Origin: Muribacter muris
GTDB taxonomy: Bacteria; Pseudomonadota; Gammaproteobacteria; Enterobacterales; Pasteurellaceae
Assembly: GCF_001038205.1 (NCBI RefSeq)
Contig: NZ_JWIZ01000035.1
Span: 1-40,917, forward strand
Length of the DNA stretch: 40,917 bases
Reading direction: 5' to 3'
Positions 27,349 to 35,755 of this stretch are shown here, piece by piece; within the stretch, counting starts at the first letter, position 1; each line of letters opens with the position of its first letter. The position numbers and the translations under genes were made by a program. The notes under the pieces were generated by a model. The model was not told the origin of the DNA. It searched no databases and saw only the letters and a program-made list of their open reading frames with translations.

Positions 27349-28299
27349 ATGCTAAGATTGCCTGCAAATGACATTACCCCTGAACATATTTTCAACCAAC
27401 GCCGTAAAATTATCCAAGCTCTCGGTTTAGGGATTGCCGGATCAATGTTGCCGAAAATAAGTTTGGCAGAAATGGCGGAGAACTCCCCGCTTGCCTTTCA
27501 AACAGCGAGTGAAAACGGCTTGGTATTAACCCCTGAAAATAAGGTAACGGGCTACAATAATTTCTACGAATTTGGTGTGGATAAAGGCTCGCCGGCACAA
27601 TATGCCAAAAATTTCAAAACGGATCCGTGGCAATTAACGATTGAGGGTGAAGTCGAAAATCCGTTCAGCTTGGATTATCGCCAGCTCACTACTACCTTTC
27701 CCCTTGAAGAACGGATCTACCGTTTTCGCTGTGTAGAGGCGTGGTCAATGGTAATCCCTTGGGTCGGCTTTGAGCTTGCCCGCTTAATTGAACGAGCGAA
27801 GCCGACAAGCAAAGCGAAATATGTGGTGTTTCACACGCTGTTTGATCCTGAGCAGATGCCGGGGCAGAAAAATTACTTTTTCGGTGGTGGCATTGATTAT
27901 CCTTATGTCGAGGCATTACGCTTAGATGAAGCATTGCACCCTTTAACTTTACTTACAGTCGGTTTATACGGCAAGCCGTTGCCGCCGCAAAACGGTGCGC
28001 CGATTCGGTTAGCTGTGCCGTGGAAATACGGCTTTAAAAGCATTAAGTCGATTGTCAAAATCAGTTTGACCGATACCCGCCCGCATACAACTTGGGAAAA
28101 ATTAGCACCGCAGGAGTATGGTTTTTACGCCAATGTTAATCCGAATGTGGATCACCCCCGTTGGTCGCAGGCTTCGGAACGTATTATCGGCAGCGGCGGA
28201 TTACTGTCGGTGAAACGCCAACCGACCTTAATGTTCAACGGCTATGAAAAAGAGGTAGCGCATCTTTATAAAGGTTTGGATTTAAGGGTACATTTCTAA
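27349..28299 (+). CDS. msrP: Periplasmic methionine sulfoxide reductase, molybdenum subunit
   Basis: MsrP (YedY) repairs oxidised methionine in periplasmic proteins using a molybdopterin centre. The 316-residue precursor has a twin-arginine signal ([11 protein letters not shown]) ending around SLAE. The molybdenum-ligating cysteine is Cys128 in [15 protein letters not shown], and further family blocks are [17 protein letters not shown] and [19 protein letters not shown]. The stop and the msrQ ATG share one base. A divergent ECF sigma gene lies 82 bases away. By family knowledge it protects against hypochlorous acid and related oxidants. Confidence 0.96.
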   Translation: MLRLPANDITPEHIFNQRRKIIQALGLGIAGSMLPKISLAEMAENSPLAFQTASENGLVLTPENKVTGYNNFYEFGVDKGSPAQYAKNFKTDPWQLTIEGEVENPFSLDYRQLTTTFPLEERIYRFRCVEAWSMVIPWVGFELARLIERAKPTSKAKYVVFHTLFDPEQMPGQKNYFFGGGIDYPYVEALRLDEALHPLTLLTVGLYGKPLPPQNGAPIRLAVPWKYGFKSIKSIVKISLTDTRPHTTWEKLAPQEYGFYANVNPNVDHPRWSQASERIIGSGGLLSVKRQPTLMFNGYEKEVAHLYKGLDLRVHF

Positions 28300-28904
28300 T
28301 GTTAGCGTATTGGCGACTGTTGATTCATCTTGGCTGTGCAATGCCGTTCGGTTGGTTGGGGTATGGCATTCTCACTGAAAATGCCTATATTTTTGGCAGC
28401 GATCCGGTGAAAGAGATCGAACATTTTCTAGGCTATACGGCATTGATTATCTTTTTTGTGATGTTTGGGCTGGGGATTTTGCTGCAACTGCTTGGGAAAA
28501 ACCACTATCAAATTTTACGCCGTCCGCTAGGTTTGTGGGCGTTTGCGTGGGCAGGGCTGCATATCGGCTGTTATCTTTGGTTGGATTTGGGGTTGGATAT
28601 TGCTCTTTTTAGCCACGAAATTACTCGCCGCCCTTATTTACTAATGGGATTTCTCGCGTTTGTAATTTTAAGTATAATGGCACTCACATCGTTACCTCGT
28701 TTAAAACAAAAACTGGGTAAACATTGGGGGAGAGTGCATCAACTTGCCTATGTGGCGTTAGTGCTTGCGGTGATCCATTACTACCAGTCGGTGAAAAGTA
28801 TCAGTTTTGGGGCAGTGGTGATGACAAGCGGGGTGATGATCATTATTTTTTGGAAGTACGCTTATCCCTATTTTATCAGGCTGATTAGCCGTTTGACTTC
28901 ATAA
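28299..28904 (+). CDS. msrQ: Heme-binding membrane subunit of MsrPQ
   Basis: MsrQ (YedZ) is a b-type cytochrome of the inner membrane that passes electrons from the respiratory chain to MsrP. The 201-residue protein has about six hydrophobic spans of the ferric-reductase type, with candidate heme histidines in WAGLHIGCY, GRVHQLAYVALVLAVIHYY. It overlaps msrP by one base, so synthesis of the pair is coupled. The nudE gene follows after 10 bases and may be part of the same transcript. Confidence 0.94.
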   Translation: MLAYWRLLIHLGCAMPFGWLGYGILTENAYIFGSDPVKEIEHFLGYTALIIFFVMFGLGILLQLLGKNHYQILRRPLGLWAFAWAGLHIGCYLWLDLGLDIALFSHEITRRPYLLMGFLAFVILSIMALTSLPRLKQKLGKHWGRVHQLAYVALVLAVIHYYQSVKSISFGAVVMTSGVMIIIFWKYAYPYFIRLISRLTS

Positions 28905-28914
28905 AGGAGCTGCA

Positions 28915-29463
28915 ATGTCAAAATCGCTTCCAAAAATTCTTTCTGTTTCCACCTTAGCGAAGGGCAATGTTTTTCATATTCAATCCGTTGATTTGCGTTT
29001 TTCTAATGGTGAACAACGCACTTACGAACGCCTCAAGCCCGGCAAATTGCCTTCCGTGATGATTGTCCCGATTCATCAAAATGAATTGGTGATGATTAAA
29101 GAATATGCAGTCGGGCCGGAACGCTACGAACTTACTTTTCCTAAAGGCAAGGTTGATGAAGGAGAAAGCCCCGAGCAAAGTGCAAACCGAGAGTTACGCG
29201 AGGAAGTTGGGTTTGCTGCGGGTAAACTGACATTACTACGCTCCCTCTATTCCAGCCCCAGCCATATGTTTGGGTTGATGCACGTGTTTGTGGCAGAAGA
29301 TTTGTACCCTTCACCGCTGGCATCGGGCGATGAGCCCGAACCGTTGGAAGTGGTGCGTTTTCCCCTGTCGGAGATTGACCGATTACTAGCCGATCCCGAT
29401 TTTGCCGAGTCCCGCAACTTAGCGGCGCTGTTTCTACTCAAGGCATATTTAGCTGCACGATAA
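28915..29463 (+). CDS. nudE: ADP-compounds hydrolase NudE (Nudix)
   Basis: NudE hydrolyses ADP-ribose, NADH and Ap3A-type compounds. The 182-residue protein begins MSKSLPKIL and contains a full Nudix box at 78-100: Gly78, Glu84, Arg92-Glu93, Glu96-Glu97 and Gly99. It matches E. coli NudE along its length. AAGGAG lies before the ATG. Its close spacing to msrQ suggests co-transcription, which would place removal of ADP-ribose-type products with oxidative repair; that link is inferred. Confidence 0.92.
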   Translation: MSKSLPKILSVSTLAKGNVFHIQSVDLRFSNGEQRTYERLKPGKLPSVMIVPIHQNELVMIKEYAVGPERYELTFPKGKVDEGESPEQSANRELREEVGFAAGKLTLLRSLYSSPSHMFGLMHVFVAEDLYPSPLASGDEPEPLEVVRFPLSEIDRLLADPDFAESRNLAALFLLKAYLAAR

Positions 29464-29467
29464 GAGT

Positions 29468-29512
29468 ACAAGCGGTCAATTTGCAGATGTTGTTTGCAAA
29501 CCGACCGCTTGT
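29468..29512. terminator. Inverted perfect USS pair between nudE and tehB
   Basis: ACAAGCGGTC at 29468-29477 and GACCGCTTGT at 29503-29512 are perfect inverted uptake signals between convergent genes, with additional pairing inside. It is a typical bidirectional USS terminator of Pasteurellaceae. Confidence 0.75.
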
Positions 29513-29518
29513 TTAAGT

Positions 29519-30379
29519 TTAAGGCTTTCTTGCCAACATCGTGGCAAATTGCAGTTTGATCCGATTGCCCTGTGCATCGGTTTTGTGTAATTCACCGACA
29601 TTTTCGTTATATTTAATCAGTTCCCAGCCCTGATAATACTGTTTTAATTCACCGCTTTTAAAGGTAAACGAAAACGGCATTGGGCAGGGGTATTCCGCCG
29701 TGTCCATTGCACACACAATCAAATTATAGCCGCCACTTTTGGTATGTTGTTGCATATCGGCAATAATGTGCGGAATACGCTCACGTTGAAGAAACATCAT
29801 TACAACGGTAGAGATAATCAGATCAAATTCACCTGTCAGAGCAGCTTGGTTGATGTCATAAATGCCGGTGTGAAGCCGCTGCGCCTGCTCTTGTTCAATA
29901 ATGCAATTTAAAAATTGAATGCTGTCTAGGTTGTGATCGAGTGCCGTTACCTCAAAGCCTTTTAGGTTTAAATAGAGTGCGTTGCGTCCCCGCCCGCAGC
30001 CGAGATCGAGGGCGTGCCCCTGCTGAAGATACGGCATTGCGTTCAGCACTTCCGAGTGGGCGGACGTGAGGTGATATTTTTTCGCAAAGTAATCTTCCGC
30101 GCGGCAATAAAAGGCTAACTGGCATTGCAGATCATCAGTAAGCGCCGTTATTTTATGCCACCCTTGCGGGGCGACAAAGGGGGGCTGATGGTTGGCATCA
30201 AACACCGTTTCGCTGATGATCTCGCCGGATTCATTGAGTTCGTCATACTTCAATGCACCTTTTAGGACGGTTAATTTTGCCCAAGTACCGACTTTCGTAT
30301 TGTGCTTTTCTTGAAACATTTGGGGTAACGTATAGGCGTGCCAAACCGGCAACTGCTTATAGCAAATTAAATCCTGCAT
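29519..30379 (-). CDS. tehB: SAM-dependent methyltransferase TehB
   Basis: TehB methylates tellurite and related oxyanions using S-adenosylmethionine; in H. influenzae it also affects oxidative-stress resistance and heme use. The 286-residue protein equals the H. influenzae length. It has the N-terminal cupin-like domain (QMFQEKHNTKVGTWAKLTVLKG), absent from the shorter E. coli TehB, and then the methyltransferase domain with ALDLGCGRGRNALYL. It ends KLQFATMLARKP. AGGA precedes the ATG. A perfect FNR-type palindrome lies about 100 bases upstream, beyond a terminator hairpin. Confidence 0.94.
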   Translation of the reverse strand: MQDLICYKQLPVWHAYTLPQMFQEKHNTKVGTWAKLTVLKGALKYDELNESGEIISETVFDANHQPPFVAPQGWHKITALTDDLQCQLAFYCRAEDYFAKKYHLTSAHSEVLNAMPYLQQGHALDLGCGRGRNALYLNLKGFEVTALDHNLDSIQFLNCIIEQEQAQRLHTGIYDINQAALTGEFDLIISTVVMMFLQRERIPHIIADMQQHTKSGGYNLIVCAMDTAEYPCPMPFSFTFKSGELKQYYQGWELIKYNENVGELHKTDAQGNRIKLQFATMLARKP

Positions 30380-30440
30380 TGTATTATCCTGTGATAAGGG
30401 GAAAGCATAGGGCGATTTTACCCTTTTCTGATCGGCTCAC

Positions 30441-30470
30441 AATAAAAAACCGACTAAAATAGTCGGTCTT
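30441..30470 (-). terminator. Terminator after hpaC
   Basis: ACCGACT-AAAAT-AGTCGGT at 30449-30467 is followed on the minus strand by TTTTTTATT. It ends the yciU-hpaC transcript before tehB. Confidence 0.8.
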
Positions 30471-30480
30471 TTTATTTGCT

Positions 30481-30494
30481 TTGATATATATCAA
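30481..30494. promoter_or_regulatory. Perfect FNR-type palindrome upstream of tehB
   Basis: TTGATATATATCAA matches all ten fixed bases of TTGAT-N4-ATCAA. It overlaps the hpaC stop codon. A start site 41.5 bases downstream for tehB would fall near 30446, just past the hpaC terminator stem, and TATTTT within the hairpin loop could serve as the -10, though its spacing to the box is about 3 bases short. Confidence 0.45.
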
Positions 30495-30985
30495 AGGGAA
30501 AGCGTTTTAAATTGGCGGGCGAAATAGACTAACGCATCGTCCGTTTTCACTTGAATATCGGTCAGTTTGACAAAAAAGACCGAATGCGTGCCGACGCTAT
30601 GGCTGTCAATAATATAGCCTTGCAATGCGGACACGGCATCTTTGAGGATAGGTTGGCGGCTGTCGCTCTCTTGCCAAATATCCCATTCAAACCGCTCGTC
30701 CATTGTGCTGTCTAACATTCCGGCGAAATGTTTTGCTAACGCTTCGTGTTGCGGGTTCAGTACGTTGATACATACTTTGCCGTTTTGCTTGATAATGTCG
30801 TGCAGGGTACTGCTTTGATTGACGCAAAACAATAGCGTAGGCGGTGTATCGGTTACCGAACAGACGGACGATATGGTGATGCCGACTTTACCGGCGCTGC
30901 CGTTGCTGGTAACAATACTGACGGCAGCGCACAGATGTGCCATTGCCTCGCGGAATTGATGGGAAAAGGGGGAAATGTCAGCCAT
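30491..30985 (-). CDS. hpaC: Flavin reductase (HpaC-like)
   Basis: This is a small flavin:NAD(P)H reductase of the HpaC family, 164 residues. REAMAHLCAAVSIVTS, VCSVTDTPPTLLFCVN, GKVCINVLN and KHFAGM closely follow E. coli HpaC, which supplies reduced FAD to 4-hydroxyphenylacetate 3-monooxygenase. No hpaB oxygenase gene is nearby, so the partner is unknown and it may serve as a general reductase. It follows yciU by 9 bases with an AAGGAT ribosome site. The name rests on sequence resemblance only. Confidence 0.8.
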   Translation of the reverse strand: MADISPFSHQFREAMAHLCAAVSIVTSNGSAGKVGITISSVCSVTDTPPTLLFCVNQSSTLHDIIKQNGKVCINVLNPQHEALAKHFAGMLDSTMDERFEWDIWQESDSRQPILKDAVSALQGYIIDSHSVGTHSVFFVKLTDIQVKTDDALVYFARQFKTLSL

Positions 30986-30994
30986 AATTTATCC

Positions 30995-31309
30995 TTATAG
31001 TTTCCAAATGACGTGGCATTGGCGGTCTTCGGCGTCGTGAGAAATCAGGAAGCGGGCGAAAATATCGTCCATTTCGTCGTTCTCATTCACTAAGCCGACC
31101 CACACCTCTGCAAAGGCATCGGGGTCGATCAACACGCCGATTTCTTCGTCCCAGTTATCTCTGGTTTCGACCATTTCGACTGCGCCACGCGCCTCAAACT
31201 GTAAGTTGAACAGCAGAATATCAGCAGGGTCGAGATGTTCGCCCGCCATTTCCAAAAAAGTGTCGTAAGCGATGTCGATAGCTTCATCGGGCGTTAATTT
31301 TGTGCTCAT
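30995..31309 (-). CDS. yciU: Double-stranded DNA mimic protein (YciU/HI1450 family)
   Basis: This highly acidic 104-residue protein belongs to the DUF440 family. [38 protein letters not shown] and the ending CHVIWKL match E. coli YciU and H. influenzae HI1450. The H. influenzae protein is described as resembling DNA in charge layout and binding HU. I start at ATG 31309 (MSTKLTPDE) because AGGAG lies just upstream; the frame extends to 31348 without support. It is co-transcribed with hpaC. Confidence 0.9.
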   Translation of the reverse strand: MSTKLTPDEAIDIAYDTFLEMAGEHLDPADILLFNLQFEARGAVEMVETRDNWDEEIGVLIDPDAFAEVWVGLVNENDEMDDIFARFLISHDAEDRQCHVIWKL

Positions 31310-31385
31310 AGTTTCTCCTAGTCTATGGGTTATGTTGCTTTGTGGCAAATAACAAGCGGTTAGATGGTATGCTTTTTTAGCAAAA

Positions 31386-32681
31386 TCAGCCGACCCAGAT
31401 AAATTTAGCGATAAACAGTAGCGATACCACCGCCACAGGTGCGTTGATCTCCTTTAGTCTGCCGGTACAGAGTTTCATTACACAGTAGCTGATAAAGCCG
31501 AATGCGATCCCTTCGGTAATCGAATAGGTAAACGGCATCATTGCGGTGGTAATAAATGCCGGTGTAGCTTCGGTGAGATCGTCCCATTTGACTTCAATTA
31601 AACTGGACGCCATTAAAATGCCAACAAACACCAACGCACCGGCGGTGGCATAAGGCGGTACAACCGCAGCAAGCGGCGAGAAGAAAATGGTGAGTAAAAA
31701 GAGGAGACCGACTACGATGGCGGTTAAGCCGGTACGTCCGCCGACCGAAACACCGGAGCCGCTTTCTATGTAGGTACTGATTGCCGATGTGCCCATATAC
31801 GACCCTGCCATTGCACTGACGCTATCCACATACAAGGCTTGTTTCATTTTCGGGAAACGACCCGTTTTATCGGCGATGCCTGCTTTGTTGGTCACGGCAA
31901 TCAGTGTGCCGGAGGAGTCGAATAGGTTCACCAACATAAAGGAGAAGATAATGCCGAGTAAGGCGGTATCCAATGCGCCGGCAATATCGACTTGCCCGAC
32001 AACCGCTTCCAGACTTGGCGGCGTTGAAAGAACACCGTTAAAGGTTACGCTCGGGTCAAAGATTAACGCCAAGCCGGTGATGACGACAATAGACACTAAC
32101 ACACCAGAATGAATGCCTTTGGCGCTTAAAACCACAATGATAAAGAAGCCTAAAATCCCCATTAGCACTTTCGGATCGTGCAACTCGCCCAAGGCGACCA
32201 ACGTTGCCGGATTAGCGACTACCAAGCCCATATTTTTAAAGCCGATCAAGGCGATAAACAAGCCGATACCTGCCCCGATTCCCACACGCAAGCCGAGAGG
32301 AATGGCGGACATAAACCAGTAACGCACTTGCAGTAAGGTGAGTAGAAAAAGCCCTACTGAGCCCCAAAAAATCGCGCCCATTCCGATCTGCCAAGAGTAA
32401 CCGAGTTTTTGCACCACCACAAAGGCGAAAAAGGCGTTTAACCCCATTGCTGGCGCAAGGGCAATCGGCAAATTGCTGAAGAGTCCCATTGCGATTGTAC
32501 CGAATGCGGCGATAAGACAGGTGGTAACAAACACCACTTGGCTGTCCATTCCCGCCACGCCTAAAATAGACGGATTGACGAACACGATATACACCATTGT
32601 GAAAAAGGTGGTAATACCGGCAACCACTTCGGTTTTCACACTGGTTTGCTTTTGTTTGAGTTGAAAGAGTTTGTCTAACAT
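31386..32681 (-). CDS. Adenine/guanine/hypoxanthine permease (AzgA type)
   Basis: This is a 431-residue inner-membrane purine importer of the AzgA-like branch of the NCS2 superfamily. It has 12 or more hydrophobic spans. Family segments are [67 protein letters not shown] and the GGRTGLTA loop. Resemblance is to both the AdeP/PurP and GhxP/PbuG types, so the preferred base is not assigned. It begins 10 bases after the usg stop with AAAGGA, suggesting a usg-permease transcript. No purine riboswitch or PurR site was recognised. Confidence 0.88.
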   Translation of the reverse strand: MLDKLFQLKQKQTSVKTEVVAGITTFFTMVYIVFVNPSILGVAGMDSQVVFVTTCLIAAFGTIAMGLFSNLPIALAPAMGLNAFFAFVVVQKLGYSWQIGMGAIFWGSVGLFLLTLLQVRYWFMSAIPLGLRVGIGAGIGLFIALIGFKNMGLVVANPATLVALGELHDPKVLMGILGFFIIVVLSAKGIHSGVLVSIVVITGLALIFDPSVTFNGVLSTPPSLEAVVGQVDIAGALDTALLGIIFSFMLVNLFDSSGTLIAVTNKAGIADKTGRFPKMKQALYVDSVSAMAGSYMGTSAISTYIESGSGVSVGGRTGLTAIVVGLLFLLTIFFSPLAAVVPPYATAGALVFVGILMASSLIEVKWDDLTEATPAFITTAMMPFTYSITEGIAFGFISYCVMKLCTGRLKEINAPVAVVSLLFIAKFIWVG

Positions 32682-32691
32682 TCTTTTTCCT

Positions 32692-33684
32692 TTAGTTATC
32701 TAACACGATTTTTAAAAGCTCTACGGCAAGGAACGCCAAGCTGAAACGTTGCTCGTCCGCTACCGTCCAAAATTGCACGGTGGCATCGTTTTTCTCAAGT
32801 AACTGGCTGATTTGTAACGCATTTTGGCAGTCATCGTCATTTTCACCGTTTTTAACCGGCGTGATAATTTGCTCAAGGTTAACGTTTAACCACGCCTGTT
32901 GCTGCCACTGCTCGCTCAATGTATGGCTGTCTATCGGGTAGTTTGATTGTACCGTTACCATTTGCGATATGCCGTAAAAGACCGGCACTTGTACCGAATG
33001 AAAGGTCAGACAAGCGGTCAGTTGCGGCAAGACTTTTGCAAATTGCAATTCAAACTCACGGGAAAACGGCAGCTTCGCTTCTTCACCTTGCACATTTGCT
33101 GGCACAGTATCGAATGCAACACGGGCGGTGTCTGCATCAAGGGGAATACCGTTTAAGAGTTGAGCGGTTTGTCCTGCCAGCTCACGCACTTTTTCATCAC
33201 CAAAATAGGCGGACGGCAATAACGAGCTGACAAAAATATGTGCCAACGGCTGATCCAGTAACGGCTTTAACGCTAAGGCAAGTTGGCTGACTTGCGGATT
33301 GGCAAGGGCTACGATATTGCGTTCCCGCATATTCTCGATCGCTTCGTTATTCACACTTGGCACAATGACCGGCACATCGCCGATTAAGGCACTGATACCG
33401 TATAAATCTAAAATAATGCAGCCGGCTTTCACGGCATTTGCCAGCACTTCCGCTTGCGCCATTTTGCCGGCAAATAGAACGTGGCTGAATTGCGACCAAT
33501 CCACATCGTCCAACGGAATTTGGGCAACGGCTTTTGCACCGAAACGCAGGGAGTGTTCTTCCCCAAAATGTTCCAGTTCAACGGCGGAAATTTGCGCAAT
33601 ATTGAGCGTGCTGTTTTCTAAGGCTTCGAGGAGTTTTTCAGCCAATAAAAAATCGGCTGCGATTGCTAAATGGAGATTTGCCAT
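32692..33684 (-). CDS. usg: USG-1 protein, aspartate-semialdehyde dehydrogenase-like
   Basis: This 330-residue protein follows the aspartate-semialdehyde dehydrogenase fold but lacks the catalytic cysteine: the corresponding region reads [23 protein letters not shown]. The GxxGxxG nucleotide-binding start is also degenerate ([13 protein letters not shown]). [26 protein letters not shown] and [22 protein letters not shown] match E. coli Usg. It is probably not a dehydrogenase, and no function is established. It is divergent from ybaK across 70 bases and contains an internal uptake signal at 33010. Confidence 0.88.
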   Translation of the reverse strand: MANLHLAIAADFLLAEKLLEALENSTLNIAQISAVELEHFGEEHSLRFGAKAVAQIPLDDVDWSQFSHVLFAGKMAQAEVLANAVKAGCIILDLYGISALIGDVPVIVPSVNNEAIENMRERNIVALANPQVSQLALALKPLLDQPLAHIFVSSLLPSAYFGDEKVRELAGQTAQLLNGIPLDADTARVAFDTVPANVQGEEAKLPFSREFELQFAKVLPQLTACLTFHSVQVPVFYGISQMVTVQSNYPIDSHTLSEQWQQQAWLNVNLEQIITPVKNGENDDDCQNALQISQLLEKNDATVQFWTVADEQRFSLAFLAVELLKIVLDN

Positions 33685-33754
33685 TTTTTCGATCTCTTGT
33701 CAAAATAAAAACGGATTTTACTCTGTTTTAACAATGATTGCGAAAGGAAAAACC

Positions 33755-34228
33755 GTGACACCTGCGATTAATTTACTTAAAAAACAAAAAATTGCATTTC
33801 AACTTCACCCCTACGATCACGACCCGAACAATACGAATTTCGGGCAAGAGGTGGTCGAGAAGCTCGGCTTAAATGCCGATCAAGTGTTTAAGACCTTGTT
33901 GGTTGCAGAAAACGGCGATCAGAAAAAATTAGCGGTGATGGTTGTTCCGGTGTCAAAAATGTTAAATCTGAAACGGGCAGCCCAAGTGTTAGGCGTGAAA
34001 AAGGTGGAAATGGCGGAGAAAACGATTGCTCAGAAAATCACCGGCTATTTGCTAGGCGGCATCAGCCCGCTTGGGCAAAAAAAGCGTTTGACGACAGTGA
34101 TCGACCAATCGGCGCAGCAGTTTGCAAGCGTGTTTGTTTCCGGCGGTAAGCGGGGGCTGGATATAGAGCTGAATGCCCAAGATTTAGCCGTACTGACGGA
34201 CGCTATTTTTGCGGAGATTAGTGAGTAG
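33755..34228 (+). CDS. ybaK: Cys-tRNA(Pro)/Cys-tRNA(Cys) deacylase YbaK
   Basis: YbaK removes cysteine wrongly attached to tRNA-Pro by prolyl-tRNA synthetase. The product from GTG 33755 is 157 residues, starting [23 protein letters not shown] after the initiator, against 159 in E. coli. [16 protein letters not shown] and [12 protein letters not shown] are family blocks. AAAGGA lies about 6 bases before the GTG. The frame opens far upstream at 33299, inside usg on the other strand, and that extension is rejected. Confidence 0.94.
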   Translation: MTPAINLLKKQKIAFQLHPYDHDPNNTNFGQEVVEKLGLNADQVFKTLLVAENGDQKKLAVMVVPVSKMLNLKRAAQVLGVKKVEMAEKTIAQKITGYLLGGISPLGQKKRLTTVIDQSAQQFASVFVSGGKRGLDIELNAQDLAVLTDAIFAEISE

Positions 34229-34295
34229 ATTAAGCAATTTAAAGGATAGCCAAAGGGCAAAGAAAGCCCATTTTCAATCATTTGAGATTATGGTA

Positions 34296-34301
34296 TAGTT
34301 C
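34296..34301 (+). promoter_or_regulatory. Possible extended -10 promoter of ybfE-fldA-fur
   Basis: TATGGTATAGT gives an extended -10 (TGG-TATAGT at 34294-34301) about 60 bases before ybfE. The -35 region is weak. No CTGT-N8-ACAG LexA box was found here, although E. coli ybfE is LexA-controlled. Confidence 0.35.
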
Positions 34302-34362
34302 GCACTTTAGTAATTGGCTTCTCATTCTCATTTGTTGAGGGGCGCTTAGCCCATAAATCAAA

Positions 34363-34635
34363 ATGGCAAAACAAGATTCAGATTGTATTACGCTTGATCT
34401 GTTCGCATCAATGCCAAAAGTTGGGCGACCACGCACCAATCCCCTTAGTCGAGAGCAACAAGTCCGCATCAACAAACGTAATCAACTAAAACGAGATCGT
34501 TCTTCGGGATTAAGGCGTGTTGAGCTTAAACTACACTCGGATTTGGTGAATGCATTGGCACAGGAGGCTCGTTTAAAAGGGCTGTCTCGTGGACAATTGA
34601 TCGAAATGATTTTAACGAATTACATCAATGATTAA
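34363..34635 (+). CDS. ybfE: YbfE family (LexA-regulated in E. coli), putative DNA-binding
   Basis: This 90-residue basic protein matches YbfE: TLDLFASMPKVGRPRTNPLSREQQVRINKRNQLKRD, then RRVELKLHSDLVNALAQEARLKGLSRGQLIEMIL. The C-terminal half looks like a ribbon-helix-helix fold, so DNA binding is likely, but no function is known. It lies directly before fldA and fur, the same order as in E. coli, which supports the assignment. Its ribosome site is weak. A LexA site was not seen, so SOS control is not supported. Confidence 0.85.
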   Translation: MAKQDSDCITLDLFASMPKVGRPRTNPLSREQQVRINKRNQLKRDRSSGLRRVELKLHSDLVNALAQEARLKGLSRGQLIEMILTNYIND

Positions 34636-34668
34636 CCCATTGATTTTTAATATAAATAGGTAACTTAA

Positions 34669-35193
34669 ATGGCTGTTGTCGGTTTATTTTACGGTAGCGA
34701 TACCGGAAACACAGAAAATATCGCAAAAATGATCCAAAAGAAATTGGGCGAAAATTTAGTCGATGTTCGTGATATTGCAAAAAGCACCCAAGAAGATATT
34801 GAAGCCTATGATTTTCTGCTTTTCGGTATTCCGACTTGGTATTATGGTGAATCTCAAGCGGATTGGGACGATTTTATGCCAACCCTGAAAGAAATTGATT
34901 TTACCGGCAAAATTGTCGGTATTTTCGGTTGCGGCGACCAAGAAGATTACGCCGAATATTTTTGCGATGCAATGGGGACAATCCGAGATATTGTCGAACC
35001 AAACGGTGCAACTTTGGTCGGATTATGGCCGACAGAAGGCTACACCTTTGAAGTCTCGCAAGCCTTAGTTGATGAAAATACCTTTGTCGGTCTCTGTATT
35101 GACGAAGATCGCCAACCGGAATTAACCGAAGAGCGTGTAAGTCGTTGGTGTAAACAAATTTTTGATGAAATGTATTTAGCCGAATTAGCGTAA
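34669..35193 (+). CDS. fldA: Flavodoxin I
   Basis: FldA is a small FMN protein that donates electrons to enzymes such as biotin synthase, IspG/IspH and radical-SAM activases. The 174-residue protein has the FMN phosphate loop GSDTGNTENIA, then GIPTWYYGE and FGCGDQEDYAEYFCDAMG. Length and sequence match the long-chain flavodoxins of enteric bacteria. It lies 33 bases after ybfE and 17 before fur, and is likely co-transcribed with both. Confidence 0.96.
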   Translation: MAVVGLFYGSDTGNTENIAKMIQKKLGENLVDVRDIAKSTQEDIEAYDFLLFGIPTWYYGESQADWDDFMPTLKEIDFTGKIVGIFGCGDQEDYAEYFCDAMGTIRDIVEPNGATLVGLWPTEGYTFEVSQALVDENTFVGLCIDEDRQPELTEERVSRWCKQIFDEMYLAELA

Positions 35194-35210
35194 ACCAGCA
35201 GGAGGCAAAA

Positions 35211-35657
35211 ATGTCTGAAGAAAATACAAAATTATTAAAAAGCGTCGGGCTGAAGGTAACCGAACCACGCTTGACTATTCTTGAATTGATGCAAAACACC
35301 CGAGAAACCCTTCAACATTTTGCGGCTGAGGATATTTATAAATTACTGTTAGAGCAAAAATCCGAAATTGGCTTGGCAACTGTTTACCGTGTGTTAAATC
35401 AATTTGAGGAAGTGGGTATTTTGACCCGCCACAATTTTGATGCGAACAAAGCGGTCTATGAATTAAACTACAATCACCAACACGACCATATTATCTGTAT
35501 GGACTGCGGTAAAGTGTTTGAGTTTAAAGATTCCGAAATCGAACGCCGCCAGCGTGAAATTAGCCAACAGCACGGTATTGAACTGGCAAATCACAGTTTG
35601 TATTTGTACGGCAAATGTAGCAATATTCAAAAATGTGATGAAAAAGAGAAAAAATAG
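35211..35657 (+). CDS. fur: Ferric uptake regulator
   Basis: Fur is the iron-responsive repressor of iron-uptake genes. The 148-residue protein has the winged-helix domain (GLKVTEPRLTILELM, then IGLATVYRVLNQFEEVGI), the metal-binding HQHDHIICMDCG with Cys96 and Cys99, and a late KCSNIQKC pair. AGGAGG lies before the ATG. Placement after fldA is conserved with E. coli, where Fur controls flavodoxin and itself. No good Fur box was found immediately upstream of fldA or fur. Confidence 0.97.
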   Translation: MSEENTKLLKSVGLKVTEPRLTILELMQNTRETLQHFAAEDIYKLLLEQKSEIGLATVYRVLNQFEEVGILTRHNFDANKAVYELNYNHQHDHIICMDCGKVFEFKDSEIERRQREISQQHGIELANHSLYLYGKCSNIQKCDEKEKK

Positions 35658-35686
35658 CTTAACCTCTTTTCGTTTTTCTTTCTAAC

Positions 35687-35729
35687 AAGCGGTGAGATTT
35701 TGCCAATTTTGTGTAAAATCTCACCGCTT
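35687..35729 (+). terminator. 15-bp stem-loop with USS after fur
   Basis: AAGCGGTGAGATTTT and AAAATCTCACCGCTT are perfect inverted 15-mers around a 13-base loop; the left arm contains ACAAGCGGT. No T-run follows the stem, so termination may be partial or Rho-assisted. It separates fur from letB. Confidence 0.7.
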
Positions 35730-35755
35730 ACGTCTATTAAACAGATTGAAATACA

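Noticed and set aside
33299-33754. Long upstream extension of the ybaK frame
   Set aside because: It lies antisense to usg and has no family similarity; the GTG at 33755 has a good ribosome site and gives the normal length.
34229-34362. LexA box before ybfE
   Set aside because: No CTGT-N8-ACAG pattern is present despite the LexA control known in E. coli.
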